In this document: positions 15,738-23,198 of the stretch, piece after piece
Layout of the letters: each line of letters begins with the position of its first letter
How positions within the stretch are numbered: the stretch's first letter is position 1
Assembly: GCA_022844275.1 (NCBI GenBank)
Contig: JALHMB010000009.1
Location: 1-64,000, forward strand
Length of the DNA: 64,000 bases
Direction: 5' to 3'
Source of the DNA: Hyphomicrobiaceae bacterium
GTDB lineage: Bacteria > Pseudomonadota > Alphaproteobacteria > Rhizobiales > Hyphomicrobiaceae
The notes under the pieces: generated by a model
What the model saw: only the letters and a program-made list of their open reading frames with translations
The model's database searches: none
Told to the model about the DNA's origin: nothing
Made by a program: the position numbers and the translations under genes

Positions 15738-17480
15738 TCAGGCGCGTCCCGGCAGGCCCCGTCCGCGACTGTGCACCCAGGTCATGCGGCTCGGACCGAC
15801 GATCCCCGTAACGGCATGGCCGCGGAACGGCTCAAGCGCCGGCTGCCACGGGGCGAGCGTGAATGTGTCCTCGCGGCGAATGACCGCGATCTTGCCGGTC
15901 GGCGTCGTGATCGCGTGATCGTAAGTGCCGGTGATCCGGGCGCCGGACTGGGCTGGCACGAAGGTCGCATTGAGTCGCCGCGAGATCTCGGCGGCGAGAT
16001 GCTGCGTCTCGGCGTGACGCAGCGCCTTCATCATGTCGGCGCGCGGTATGCGCCGTCCGTCCTGTGATGGCTCTATGAGCTGCCGGCTGACGAGCCAGTC
16101 AGTCCGCGCCTTGAGGGCTCTGTCCGCCTCGGCGGTGAAGCCTGTCGTTCTGATCTCCGGCTGCCACCGGGTCACGATGGCCTGATCGAGCCAGGTCGGC
16201 CCCTCGTAGGTCGTCTGCCGGTCGAGGTCGGTCGTGGACAGCACATGCAGGCGCGGCACCGACGATGGCTTCTCGCTGAGGCCGTCTCCAGCAAGCGCGA
16301 CGATGTTGCTACGAGCCGGCACGGCCTCTGCCTTGAGGCGGCCGAGGTCGGCATAGTGCACGCGGCCATCGACGGCATCGATGATGACCCAAGTGCGATC
16401 GGTGATCTCATCGACCATGCCAACGCCCACGACCTTGCCGACGAGCGGCGCCTTGCGCGGTCCGCGCTCGAACAGCGCCATGGCGGCGGCGCTTCGCTCG
16501 ATGCCGGCCTCTTTCAACGCGCGCTGCATCATCTTGAACTTGTCGGCCCGGTCGCCAAGCTGCCGTAGCTTGGCCTCGGCGCCGGCATCGAGAGCCCACA
16601 CACCCGCTTGCCGTTCCTCGGCCAATCCGAAGCGCTGCAATGTACGCAGGCGTCCGATCCGCAGTGTCCGCTGCGTCGCATCGTTCTCCTCGGTGGCGCT
16701 GATGACCAGGATGTTGTCTTTCGCGCGGGCTATGAGCTGGCGGTCAAGGCGCGTCAATCGCTCCTGTCCGACTTCGTCAAAGAGTTTCTGAAATCGTTCG
16801 AGCTGGGTCTCGGGGCCGAGCTCCAACGTCACCAAGGCTTGGGCACGGGCACGCACGCCATGGCCGATGTAGTCCCGTGCCATCACGAGGCCGCGGCCCT
16901 GGTCGTCGCGGCCGCGGATGACCACGTGGGTATGCGGATGTCCGGTGTTGAAATGATCGACCGCGACCCAGTCGAGCTTGGTATCGAGATCGCGTTCCAT
17001 CTGAGCGAGGAGATCGCGAATGAACGGCTTCAGCTCCGACAGCCGCGCGCTGTCCTCGGCCGACACGATGAATCGGAACTGATGCGGGTCATTCTCCGAG
17101 CGCTCCAGGAAGGACGCGCCATCGACGTCGTCGCGCTGTGCGTCATACAGCCGTCCCGCCTCTGCCTCACGAGTCACGCCATCGCGCTGGAGGTACTTCA
17201 GGTGCGCACGCGCTGCCCCCATATCGCCGTCAGAGATGCGCGTGTAGCGCGCCTTGACGATGGCGCGGCGGCCGCCTGGCGCGATGAGACCTGCGGCCGC
17301 GCGCACACCAGCGCCCATGCCGCGCTTCGGCATCGCCGATGTAATGTGGCCGCGCTGCCGCACGGCGCGTGCACCTGAACGGCCGGACTCTCTGAGCATC
17401 TGCGTGTTGGTGCGCAGTTGCACATTGCTTGCAGTATCGCGGATGCGCCCGAGCTTAGGTTTGAAGTCGTCTTGAACCAT
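15738..17480 (-). CDS. rlxS: VirD2-type relaxase of rhizobial ICEs (DUF3363)
   Basis: The 580-residue protein is a relaxase/mobilisation nuclease. Residues 70-190 contain the relaxase core: VKARYTRI, AHLKYLQRDGV, then the histidine cluster DHFNTGHPHTHVVIRG with H176, H181, H183 and H185. The rest is the DUF3363 region (GVWALDAGAE, KVVGVGMVDEITDR) that ends near 575. Length is normal for the class. This nuclease nicks oriT and pilots the strand into the recipient. The gene is part of the minus-strand ICE core with DUF736, TraF and the RdfS-like protein. The sequence looks intact, so this element could still be mobilised if a type IV secretion system exists elsewhere; none is in the window. Confidence 0.9.
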   Translation of the reverse strand: MVQDDFKPKLGRIRDTASNVQLRTNTQMLRESGRSGARAVRQRGHITSAMPKRGMGAGVRAAAGLIAPGGRRAIVKARYTRISDGDMGAARAHLKYLQRDGVTREAEAGRLYDAQRDDVDGASFLERSENDPHQFRFIVSAEDSARLSELKPFIRDLLAQMERDLDTKLDWVAVDHFNTGHPHTHVVIRGRDDQGRGLVMARDYIGHGVRARAQALVTLELGPETQLERFQKLFDEVGQERLTRLDRQLIARAKDNILVISATEENDATQRTLRIGRLRTLQRFGLAEERQAGVWALDAGAEAKLRQLGDRADKFKMMQRALKEAGIERSAAAMALFERGPRKAPLVGKVVGVGMVDEITDRTWVIIDAVDGRVHYADLGRLKAEAVPARSNIVALAGDGLSEKPSSVPRLHVLSTTDLDRQTTYEGPTWLDQAIVTRWQPEIRTTGFTAEADRALKARTDWLVSRQLIEPSQDGRRIPRADMMKALRHAETQHLAAEISRRLNATFVPAQSGARITGTYDHAITTPTGKIAVIRREDTFTLAPWQPALEPFRGHAVTGIVGPSRMTWVHSRGRGLPGRA

Positions 17481-17915
17481 GGTGATCCCCCAACAGCGCG
17501 TTGTAACGGAGGAGATGTTGCGAGGCTCGAATTCGTCAAGACGGAGTCGTGCAAAGTGCCCGATTTACAAGGCGTGTTTCGTGCGCTGACTCTACGCGCA
17601 TATATTCGGAGTCGCGTGAAGCCCAGTACCGACAGCGCTTCTTTGCATCAACGACTCCATCTTTTTATCTCGATGTCCTCCCCAGCCTTCTCAAACCGCA
17701 TATCCGCCCTGAAAACCCGCCTGAAGGACGCACTCGAGATCACGATCCGCTACCTCCTGGCAGCGTGTCGAAGGAGCGCCAGAAAGAGGAAGATGGCGGG
17801 CCGCAAGCGCATCGAGGATGCGGCGATGAGCGCGAGAAAATGCGGGCTTCAGCCTGTTGCTCGCGCTCATCATCGGCTGTGGCACAGGCGCATGTCCGGG
17901 TGGGCGGGTGGGCGT
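17481..17915. other. Leader region upstream of relaxase; possible oriT
   Basis: A 435-bp stretch between the relaxase start and the hairpin cluster behind DUF736. No gene is convincing on either strand. Relaxase genes of this class commonly have oriT upstream, so this is the natural place to look; I see no definite nick-site consensus. Confidence 0.35.
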
Positions 17916-17980
17916 CTTCGCGGAACGCGAAGGGGCCCTCGCGCCGGTGTCGGCGCGAGGGCGTTGAGCCGAAGGCTCAA
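17916..17980 (-). terminator. Three tandem hairpins behind the DUF736 gene
   Basis: Three perfect stem-loops follow one another at the 3-prime end of the DUF736 gene: TTGAGCC-GAA-GGCTCAA (17964-17980, overlapping the stop codon), GCCCTCGCGCC-ggtgtc-GGCGCGAGGGC (17935-17962, 11-bp stem) and CTTCGCG-GAA-CGCGAAG (17916-17932). No T-tract follows, so intrinsic termination is uncertain; RNA stabilisation or a recombination or transfer-origin role is also possible. Confidence 0.6.
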
Positions 17981-18297
17981 TCCTGAGGCGTCCATATCAA
18001 GGCGTAAGCGTTGGGATCGGACTGGCCAGCTGCTCGCCCGAGGTTGGCGTAGAGCGTCTTGCCGAACTCAGGCGCGGAGATCGAGAGCGAGATGTACTCC
18101 TTGCCCGAGGTCTGGCCGATGCGCTGCCAGCCGGCGCCGATCTCGATGCCTTGCGACATCACGCGGAAGTCCGGCTGGTTGTCGGACAGCTTGTCGCCGA
18201 TCGGAAGGATCGCGATCGACGCCCGGACGGAGAGGGTCTTTAGTTCGCCTTCGTAGCGGCCGTCGTCGCGCTTGGTGACGTATCCGATGGTAGCCAT
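17977..18297 (-). CDS. DUF736 protein
   Basis: A 106-residue protein starting MATIGYVTKRDDGRYEG and containing LKTLSVRASIAILPI, ISLSISAPEFGKTLYANLG and a C-terminal ALIWTPQD. This is a typical DUF736 member, a small family of unknown function found almost only on conjugative plasmids and ICEs of alphaproteobacteria, near relaxase genes. The start at 18297 is preferred because GAGGAA precedes it; five extra codons upstream are open. The gene lies between a 172-nt inverted repeat upstream and three hairpins downstream. Its role in transfer is unknown. Confidence 0.88.
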   Translation of the reverse strand: MATIGYVTKRDDGRYEGELKTLSVRASIAILPIGDKLSDNQPDFRVMSQGIEIGAGWQRIGQTSGKEYISLSISAPEFGKTLYANLGRAAGQSDPNAYALIWTPQD

Positions 18298-18318
18298 GGT
18301 GTCGTTCCTCACGTTGTC

Positions 18319-18490
18319 CCGGCGGAGACCTATTCCCCGCCGGCGACGTGCAGATCGTGGCAGGCTGGAGCTGGTGGCACCCGCAGGGCCGAAACGTTAG
18401 TGGAGGACCCGCGCGGCACGCGCGGGTTGCCGCCGAGGCGACGCCTGCCACATCGTGCACAAAGCTATGCGGGGAATAGGTCTCCGCCGG
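18319..18490. repeat. 172-nt element bounded by 22-bp perfect inverted repeats
   Basis: CCGGCGGAGACCTATTCCCC (with GC following) at 18319-18340 is matched exactly by its reverse complement at 18469-18490, 22 bp each. Just inside, GTGCAGATCGTGGCAGGC (18349-18366) pairs imperfectly with the reverse complement of 18443-18460. In the loop a third hairpin CCCGCGC-ggcac-GCGCGGG is present near 18407-18425. The whole folds as a long branched stem-loop directly upstream of the DUF736 gene. Candidate roles are a structured RNA or leader, an origin structure, or a small non-autonomous mobile repeat. Confidence 0.65.
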
Positions 18491-19201
18491 TCAGAGGAGC
18501 GGCGACCTGGCGGCCGGTACGGCGCCGTGCCGGACACGAGCGAAGCTGCGCGACTTACGCCTCGAGCCCGTCGTGCTGATCACATAGCCGCGAAAGACGA
18601 GGCGCGATCATCGACACTCCGGCGCGCGTCGATCGAGGCGGCGCCGGCGCGGTGAGGCCAGATCCGCATGTGCGACATTCGTCTCAGAGGGCGAGAGCGT
18701 CACAGGGCGATCGCGGCAGGGATCGTTACGCGAATGCGCCGAGACGCCGTTACTGGCGGCTCGGTCGAGCGGTCTCTTCCGGCCGCGAGATAGAGCCCGG
18801 CCGCCCGAGATCTCTGATCGAGGGCGGGGCCGCCCAAACTTCCCTGAAGCCTGATATCGACATTTGGACATGGCCCCGCTGCAACATCTCATTTCGCGGC
18901 ACGTTCGATGAAGAGGTTTCACAGTGACCGAGCTCCACTGACTCCATTCAGCGATCCCAATTCCCAGAGCGCGGTGTCGCGTGTTGCAGTCTGCCCGTTC
19001 CGGCATGCCACAGAGCCTACCATTTATCTTGCGAGCGGACGAAGCAATTTGGCTGAACGCGGCGCCAATACGACTCTACTGAAGGGACGGATATGGTAAA
19101 GAATGCGTCCATGCGGTGGGGCGAAAGACTGTGCGGACGCGCAGTCCGGTTCAATGCGGGTGCGCTCTATGAATTCGATCGAAGGGTACAAGGGCGATCT
19201 T
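18491..19201. other. About 700 bp with no supported gene
   Basis: Between the inverted-repeat element and the XRE regulator. Short open frames occur on both strands but none shows a family motif, a good ribosome site, or neighbour coupling. The sequence is GC-rich with short repeats of CGAGATCT type near 18807-18820. This could contain a lost ICE gene. Confidence 0.4.
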
Positions 19202-19456
19202 TCAAGCGGCATCGCCATCGAGAGCCTTCAGGAGGTGCCGCAGGACGGCGATTGGTTCGAGGTTGAGGGCACGTGCGACGTCAATGAACTCGATCGCGCT
19301 CAGGCGCCGTTCTCCGCCTTCGTATTTCGCGACGAACGATTGAGGCCTCTCGAGGCGCGCGGCGACGTCCGCCTGCGTCAAGCCGCCCTTCTCGCGAAGG
19401 TCACGCAGCAGCTTGCGGAGCTTGATTTGGCGCGGCGAGCGCAGCGTGTCGCGCAT
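19202..19456 (-). CDS. XRE-family transcriptional regulator
   Basis: An 84-residue protein made almost entirely of a helix-turn-helix domain: LRKLLRDLREKGGLTQADVA, then ARLERPQSFVAKYEGGERRL and FIDVARALNLEP. Small stand-alone XRE repressors of this type control transfer genes in ICEs; in the Mesorhizobium symbiosis ICE the analogous protein is QseC. The divergent promoter region upstream contains two palindromes (19494-19528) that would suit as its operators, so autorepression and control of the divergent gene at 19569 are likely. QseC equivalence is inference from size, type and arrangement. Confidence 0.85.
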   Translation of the reverse strand: MRDTLRSPRQIKLRKLLRDLREKGGLTQADVAARLERPQSFVAKYEGGERRLSAIEFIDVARALNLEPIAVLRHLLKALDGDAA

Positions 19457-19493
19457 TGCAGGAAGCCGGGTTCGAACATGACGGCTTCACCGC

Positions 19494-19528
19494 ATAATCC
19501 TGATTTCGGATTATCCCATTTCGGGATA
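19494..19528. promoter_or_regulatory. Two overlapping palindromic operators
   Basis: ATAATCC-tgatttc-GGATTAT (19494-19514) and TATCCC-atttc-GGGATA (19512-19528) lie between the divergent XRE gene and the gene at 19569. Both share the element GATTTCGGAT/ATTTCGGGAT. Two sites of different strength between divergent genes would allow a repressor-controlled switch. Confidence 0.65.
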
Positions 19529-19568
19529 TTTGTCTGGAGACTGAGGCTGACAGCGGGAATAGAGTGCA

Positions 19569-19997
19569 ATGACCGGAACGGAGCCACGGCCTTTCTTTGA
19601 GCGTGAAGACCACGGAACAACGTCCCTGCCAGCAGAGCGCTATGTCGCCGGCATCCGGTCGTCGGACGATGACGGCCCCACGGTCAGAATGATCTTGCCC
19701 GCCGAAATCGTGGACCGCTCCGTGTTGACGGGCGCACAGTTGTCCGTCTGGCTGTCGGCCGGCAGCGGGAGGCTGATCCTCGACGGCAAGGGCGTCGACA
19801 ACGACAGTCTGGAAGCGGCGCTCGATGCTGGTCCGATGCGCGAGCAGACGCTTTTGACGCTGATCACGGCGTGCATTGATCCGGATCATCTGGCGATGGA
19901 AGAAGATCCGGTTGGCGATCTCACCTCTTTGAGAGGGCAAATCGTCGAGGCGCTGGCCAAGGTCGACGCCGCGCTGGCGCGCTTGCATCGCGGCTAG
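19569..19997 (+). CDS. Hypothetical ICE protein
   Basis: A 142-residue acidic protein of unknown function, beginning MTGTEPRPFFEREDHGTTS, with a central segment VRMILPAEIVDRSVLTG and a C-terminal helix RGQIVEALAKVDAALARL. I see no known domain; it lacks the DUF2285 fold expected of the antiactivator QseM that occupies the analogous divergent position in the Mesorhizobium ICE. It is transcribed from the operator-bearing region shared with the XRE gene and ends convergently with traF, the two stops sharing the palindrome CTAG. It should be under XRE control. Confidence 0.6.
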   Translation: MTGTEPRPFFEREDHGTTSLPAERYVAGIRSSDDDGPTVRMILPAEIVDRSVLTGAQLSVWLSAGSGRLILDGKGVDNDSLEAALDAGPMREQTLLTLITACIDPDHLAMEEDPVGDLTSLRGQIVEALAKVDAALARLHRG

Positions 19998-20476
19998 GGG
20001 GTCCAGATGGGCACGGCTGTTCCCAACACGGCCCCACCGGCGATTGGCCCGAAATAGCGGCCATCGAAGCTGCCTTTGACCGTCGAAAGCACAAAGAGCT
20101 CGGATTTCAGGTAACGACACCCGTGCCACCGCGGCAGGGTGCGCTGTCGCCTGTCCGCTCTCCCGGCGACGGCGCGCAGCCGTGCATTGATCCACACCAA
20201 TAGACCATGCCTACATACGACATCGCCAGCAAGAGCTGCGACAGGCTTGATCAGAAGCGCACCGGCAGGCAGATAACCGCGTGTATGCGCTAGGGCCCTC
20301 GCCGCTTCAGGCAGGCGGACGACTGCCAGTTGGCCTTTTGCCGGCACCTGCCGTGTGACCATGTAGAGGCCGGCTGGAACGCTTGGGCTGGCATTCCACA
20401 GCAGCATTGGAGGGCTGTCCATTTTCGGAGCCAGGACGGCCGCAGCCATTACGAACGATAGCAGGACGCGATGCAC
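19994..20476 (-). CDS. traF: TraF-like S26 signal peptidase
   Basis: About 160 residues. After an N-terminal membrane segment (VLLSFVMAAAVLAP) comes the serine box NASPSVPAGLYMVT, then VRLPEAARALAHTRGYLP, the lysine box ALLIKPVAALAGDVV, and at the end YFGPIAGGAVLGTAVPIW. This is the conjugative TraF class of S26 peptidases, which processes the pilin or relaxosome-associated proteins for mating-pair formation. The start is uncertain: GTG 20476 is chosen from domain length; ATG 20449 also fits, and the frame is open further up to 20659. The 5-prime part overlaps the RdfS-like frame by up to 170 nt. Confidence 0.8.
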   Translation of the reverse strand: MHRVLLSFVMAAAVLAPKMDSPPMLLWNASPSVPAGLYMVTRQVPAKGQLAVVRLPEAARALAHTRGYLPAGALLIKPVAALAGDVVCRHGLLVWINARLRAVAGRADRRQRTLPRWHGCRYLKSELFVLSTVKGSFDGRYFGPIAGGAVLGTAVPIWTP

Positions 20477-20690
20477 TATCGCTCGTTCGTTTCGCGGTCG
20501 CCGTCCGGGCGGCCCGCTGTTCCGACCATTCGAGAAGATCGCAACGACGATAGACGATGCGGCCGCCGTGGCGCCGAAATTTCGGGCCGGTTCCCTTACA
20601 TCGATGATTGTCGAGCGTACGTTTGGCCATACGCAGTGCCTCGGCTGCTTCGGCAACAATGAGGAAGGCGTTCTCAGCTTCTTCAGACAT
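20307..20690 (-). CDS. rdfS: RdfS-like excisionase, winged HTH
   Basis: Begins at ATG 20690 behind AAAGGAGG. The first 75 residues form an AlpA/excisionase-type HTH: FLIVAEAAEALRMAKRTLDN, HRCKGTGPKFRRHGGRIVYR, RCDLLEWSEQRAARTAT. In the Mesorhizobium symbiosis ICE this is RdfS, the recombination directionality factor that switches the integrase to excision and starts the rdfS-traF-rlxS operon, as here. The frame runs about 50 residues further than a normal RdfS and does so inside the traF coding region in another frame, with low-complexity composition. That tail is probably the result of a frameshift that removed the original stop. Confidence 0.78.
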   Translation of the reverse strand: MSEEAENAFLIVAEAAEALRMAKRTLDNHRCKGTGPKFRRHGGRIVYRRCDLLEWSEQRAARTATAKRTSDSASRPAIVRNGCGRPGSENGQPSNAAVECQPKRSSRPLHGHTAGAGKRPTGSRPPA

Positions 20691-20783
20691 CAGGATCCTC
20701 CTTTGTGAGAGGCCAACAATGTCCCGCATTTCAACGAGCTCGGGGAGGTACGGATTGCGTCAACTCAAAAATCGAACCGCGGT

Positions 20784-21377
20784 TTACTTCAAAAGATCGC
20801 GATATCCCTCGGATACTAATTGCTCCGCGCGTTGCCTGTCGCGACGTACCCGCTGGCGGAGACTCCCCTGGCGCCAGTCTTGCGCAACAACTGCAGCTCC
20901 GTGAATGATGGTTCCTGCATCGCGTTCCTTGCCGCCCGCCATCAAGCAATCGAACACGATAAAGCTGTCTCGCCGATTGAGCGTGCGTGCCGTCCACGAC
21001 TGAGCAGGGACAGGCGCGCCTGATAGAATTCGATGCAGATCGGACATCTGCGTTGCCGCCGGTCCTAGCCACTCAATGCGGCGCGGCGAAATGGTTAGCG
21101 ACACGTGCCCGCTCAGTACGTCGGAACCTGTGATCTCAATCTGCAGCACGCGTGCGTTGGCGCGCAATAGGAGGTGCTGACGCCCCTCCGCATCGACGAG
21201 AATGTGCTCGACGCCGCGAAGCCTTGGAACGAAGACAGCTCGGCTGTCTGTAGGGCTGGTTCGTTCTGCGACAACCGACAGCATTCTCTGACTTTCTGGC
21301 AGCACCCAAACATGGTGCGACTCGAATGCCGTCAGTGACGGATCAACGAAACGAACGGAGCGCCCACGCTTCCGCAC
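20784..21377 (-). CDS. fseA: DUF2285 protein, second half of an FseA-type activator
   Basis: The 197-residue frame from GTG 21377 contains FVDPSLTAFESHHVWVLPES, HLLLRANARVLQIEITG, LTISPRRIEWLGPA, and the DUF2285 C-terminus SLRQRVRRDRQRAEQLVSEG. DUF2285 is a winged-helix domain used by ICE regulators. The N-terminal half normally found in front, DUF6499, sits in an overlapping frame upstream that is offset by one base. In Mesorhizobium loti the same arrangement (msi172-msi171) is joined by +1 ribosomal frameshifting to form FseA, the activator of rdfS. The rdfS-like gene lies 93 bp downstream here, in agreement. Confidence 0.75.
   Translation of the reverse strand: MRKRGRSVRFVDPSLTAFESHHVWVLPESQRMLSVVAERTSPTDSRAVFVPRLRGVEHILVDAEGRQHLLLRANARVLQIEITGSDVLSGHVSLTISPRRIEWLGPAATQMSDLHRILSGAPVPAQSWTARTLNRRDSFIVFDCLMAGGKERDAGTIIHGAAVVAQDWRQGSLRQRVRRDRQRAEQLVSEGYRDLLK
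21343..21354 (-). promoter_or_regulatory. Candidate +1 ribosomal frameshift site
   Basis: Minus-strand TCG TTT CGT TGA. The tRNA-Phe on TTT can re-pair one base forward on TTC, which leads directly into the downstream frame (TTC GTT GAT, reading FVD of the DUF2285 protein). The zero-frame stop TGA follows two codons later, so unshifted ribosomes make only the DUF6499 half. Confidence 0.55.
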
Positions 21378-21594
21378 GAGGCGATGGCACGTGCATCCGC
21401 GTGAGAAGCGCTCCGCCCTCCAGTCGAGTAGTTGCCTGTCCGCTCATCGCGTGCGACCGCGCCTCGTCCTGATAATGCGGATTGCGGCGCAAACCTTCCC
21501 AAGACCAATCGCGCCGGCACAGCGCCAGCATATAGTGATAGGATTCCAAAGTGGGGGGCCATTTCGGGCCTACATAATGCCGTATGTTGTACAT
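21343..21594 (-). CDS. DUF6499 protein, first half of an FseA-type activator
   Basis: An 83-residue frame containing YHYMLALCRRDWSWEGLRRN, the DUF6499 core normally fused to DUF2285, then a bridge ending EAWALRSFR and a TGA at 21343-21345. The chosen start MYNIRHYVG gives normal spacing to the core; the frame is open to ATG 21666. Its last 35 bases overlap the DUF2285 frame. A +1 slip at TTT-C (21351-21348) would give WALRSF-VDPSL and one protein of about 276 residues. Whether this is programmed frameshifting or damage cannot be decided from sequence alone, but the known system favours the first. Confidence 0.7.
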   Translation of the reverse strand: MYNIRHYVGPKWPPTLESYHYMLALCRRDWSWEGLRRNPHYQDEARSHAMSGQATTRLEGGALLTRMHVPSPRAEAWALRSFR

Positions 21595-22592
21595 TGGCGA
21601 TTGTTCCGTCTGCTTGAAAATTAGGGTAATGTCCCGGCGAGAAGAGGAAATGCTTTCTCGGATCATTTGTAAGCGGATTAGATCGTTGATTTCCCGATAG
21701 GGGAATACGACGACGCCAGTATGACAAGGCCGCTGCCACTGCGCGGTTGTGGCCGCCTATCGTTCCATTCGCCACCAGCCAGCTGACCTGGAGATCCTTT
21801 CTGGCCAAGGCGCGCGGAACCAGTTCGCGGGTTCGCGATGGCCGCCGACGGTCAGGATGTGTAGCGCCTGGATCGTGGGCGGTAATCTGCTCCTTGAGTT
21901 CCGACGAATTCGAACTCGCTGCAGGCCGAGCGATCCCACTACCCGACGAGGCCCAGTTCGCGCGCCTTAGCGCCTTGTACTTCGAGTAGATTTGGTTTTG
22001 CCAAAGACCACCACCGAGGAACCACAAGCCCTTCTGTGGGATCGAAGCGAACATTCTACGCAACTCCCCCTGCGCTTCGAGACCTCAGATCGGGCCGACG
22101 CGGTCAGCGATTTCTCCCAGCCTCCGGATCACGCCCATCAAGGGCCGAGCAGGCAGTGGATGATGCAGAACATGAGGTTCGTGGGAATGACGGCGGTGTC
22201 GATCGAAGGGCGATATTGGAAAGAAGTTTCATTTGGGCCCAGCGACCGAACGATGATCCTGGCTCAACGGCCGTGCAAAATGGAGCTGATCTGGCGGTGC
22301 GATAGGGAACCGCTGACAGTAACCGTGGATGAAGCGCGAAGGCCACTCAAGAAGCCTTCGTGTTTTTCCCGTCTTCGTTCGTGGTGAGGCCAGCGGAGCC
22401 GACGGCAGACTACGGCGGATCGCTGGTCGTCATTCCGGCGATCTATGCGTTGGTCTACTGCGGCGAGATGCACCGAGCCCGGCGCGGATTGATGTCGATC
22501 AAGGCAGTGACACAGTTACAAGAGCTATAGGTTAACTGGCGTCTGCCAGAGGTGGTCCGGCTGTCGCATGTTCTGCAATCAGGAGAACGACG
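21595..22592. other. About 1 kb without a supported gene; metal-efflux scrap
   Basis: Open frames on both strands lack recognisable domains. At 22417-22464 the plus strand reads GSLVVIPAIYALVY, very like the C-terminal LTLVVIPAIYA of the CusA permease encoded at 34-37 kb, so a short worn fragment of an RND permease may lie here. This is the junction between the ICE core and the metal island. Confidence 0.4.
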
Positions 22593-23198
22593 ATGCTCAA
22601 GTTACGTAAGGCAACGATAGGCGCTCTGCTGGCGGCATCTCTTGTCGCCGGAGCGGTCGGCGCGAATGCTCAGCAGATGCAGCACGGGCCGGGAATGATG
22701 GGGCCCGGCATGATGGGGCCGGGAATGTACATGGGCTACGGTACGGGCAACATGCCCACGATGGGACCCGGCATGATGGGGCCGGGAATGCACATGGGCT
22801 ACGGCATGGGCAACATGCCCATGATGGGACCCGGCATGATGGGGCAGATGGCGATGGGTGGCGTCGGCGACATCAATAGTTACGCGGATACCCGCGCCAC
22901 GTACCTCAAAGCGCAACTTGGCATAACAGAGCCGCAGGCAAGCGTGTGGAATGCTTATCTGGGAGCGTTTCGGGCGCATCTGACCGCCATGCAGCAGCAT
23001 CATCAGGCAATGATGACAGGCATGGTGGCGGGAATCACGTCTGCACAGCGAGCGAACGCGATGGTTGCGAGCATGGATGCCTGTCACAAAGCGATCACAG
23101 ACTTGAAGACCGCGTATGTCGCACTCTATCAGGCGCTGACACCAGAGCAGAAGCAAAGGGCTGACGCGCTTTTCGTGGGAATGAACTGGATGATGTGA
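22593..23198 (+). CDS. Met-rich periplasmic Spy/CpxP-like protein
   Basis: A 201-residue exported protein. Residues 1-27 are a signal peptide (ending VGANAQQ). Residues 28-90 are a Met-Gly-Pro repeat region with GPGMMGPGMM and GNMP repeats, built on a 21-residue duplication. The C-terminal part is helical and ends with LTPEQKQRADALF, the LTxxQ motif of the Spy/CpxP family, closing with NWMM. Spy-like proteins are ATP-independent chaperones; Met clusters bind Cu(I)/Ag(I). The start follows AGGAGAACGACG. A second protein of the same design lies at 49472. Periplasmic copper sequestration or protein protection is inferred. Confidence 0.85.
   Translation: MLKLRKATIGALLAASLVAGAVGANAQQMQHGPGMMGPGMMGPGMYMGYGTGNMPTMGPGMMGPGMHMGYGMGNMPMMGPGMMGQMAMGGVGDINSYADTRATYLKAQLGITEPQASVWNAYLGAFRAHLTAMQQHHQAMMTGMVAGITSAQRANAMVASMDACHKAITDLKTAYVALYQALTPEQKQRADALFVGMNWMM
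22731..22844 (+). repeat. 63-bp tandem repeat coding for Met-rich units
   Basis: A 63-bp unit starting ATGGGCTACGG at 22731 is repeated from 22794 with few changes, giving two copies of MGYGxGNMPxMGPGMMGxx. It lies within the Spy-like gene and would let the number of Met clusters vary by slippage. Confidence 0.75.

Noticed and set aside
17549-17986. Plus-strand frames upstream of the relaxase
   Set aside because: Arg/Ser/Pro-rich, no ribosome site, and they run through the triple hairpin and the DUF736 stop.
19401-20195. Minus-strand frame of 264 codons spanning the XRE promoter and the gene at 19569
   Set aside because: No motif, runs through the operators and is out of frame with the XRE gene; the plus-strand frame has better composition.
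22731-22844. Tandem 63-bp repeats as a possible CRISPR array
   Set aside because: Direct coding repeats without unique spacers of constant length, inside a Met-rich gene.
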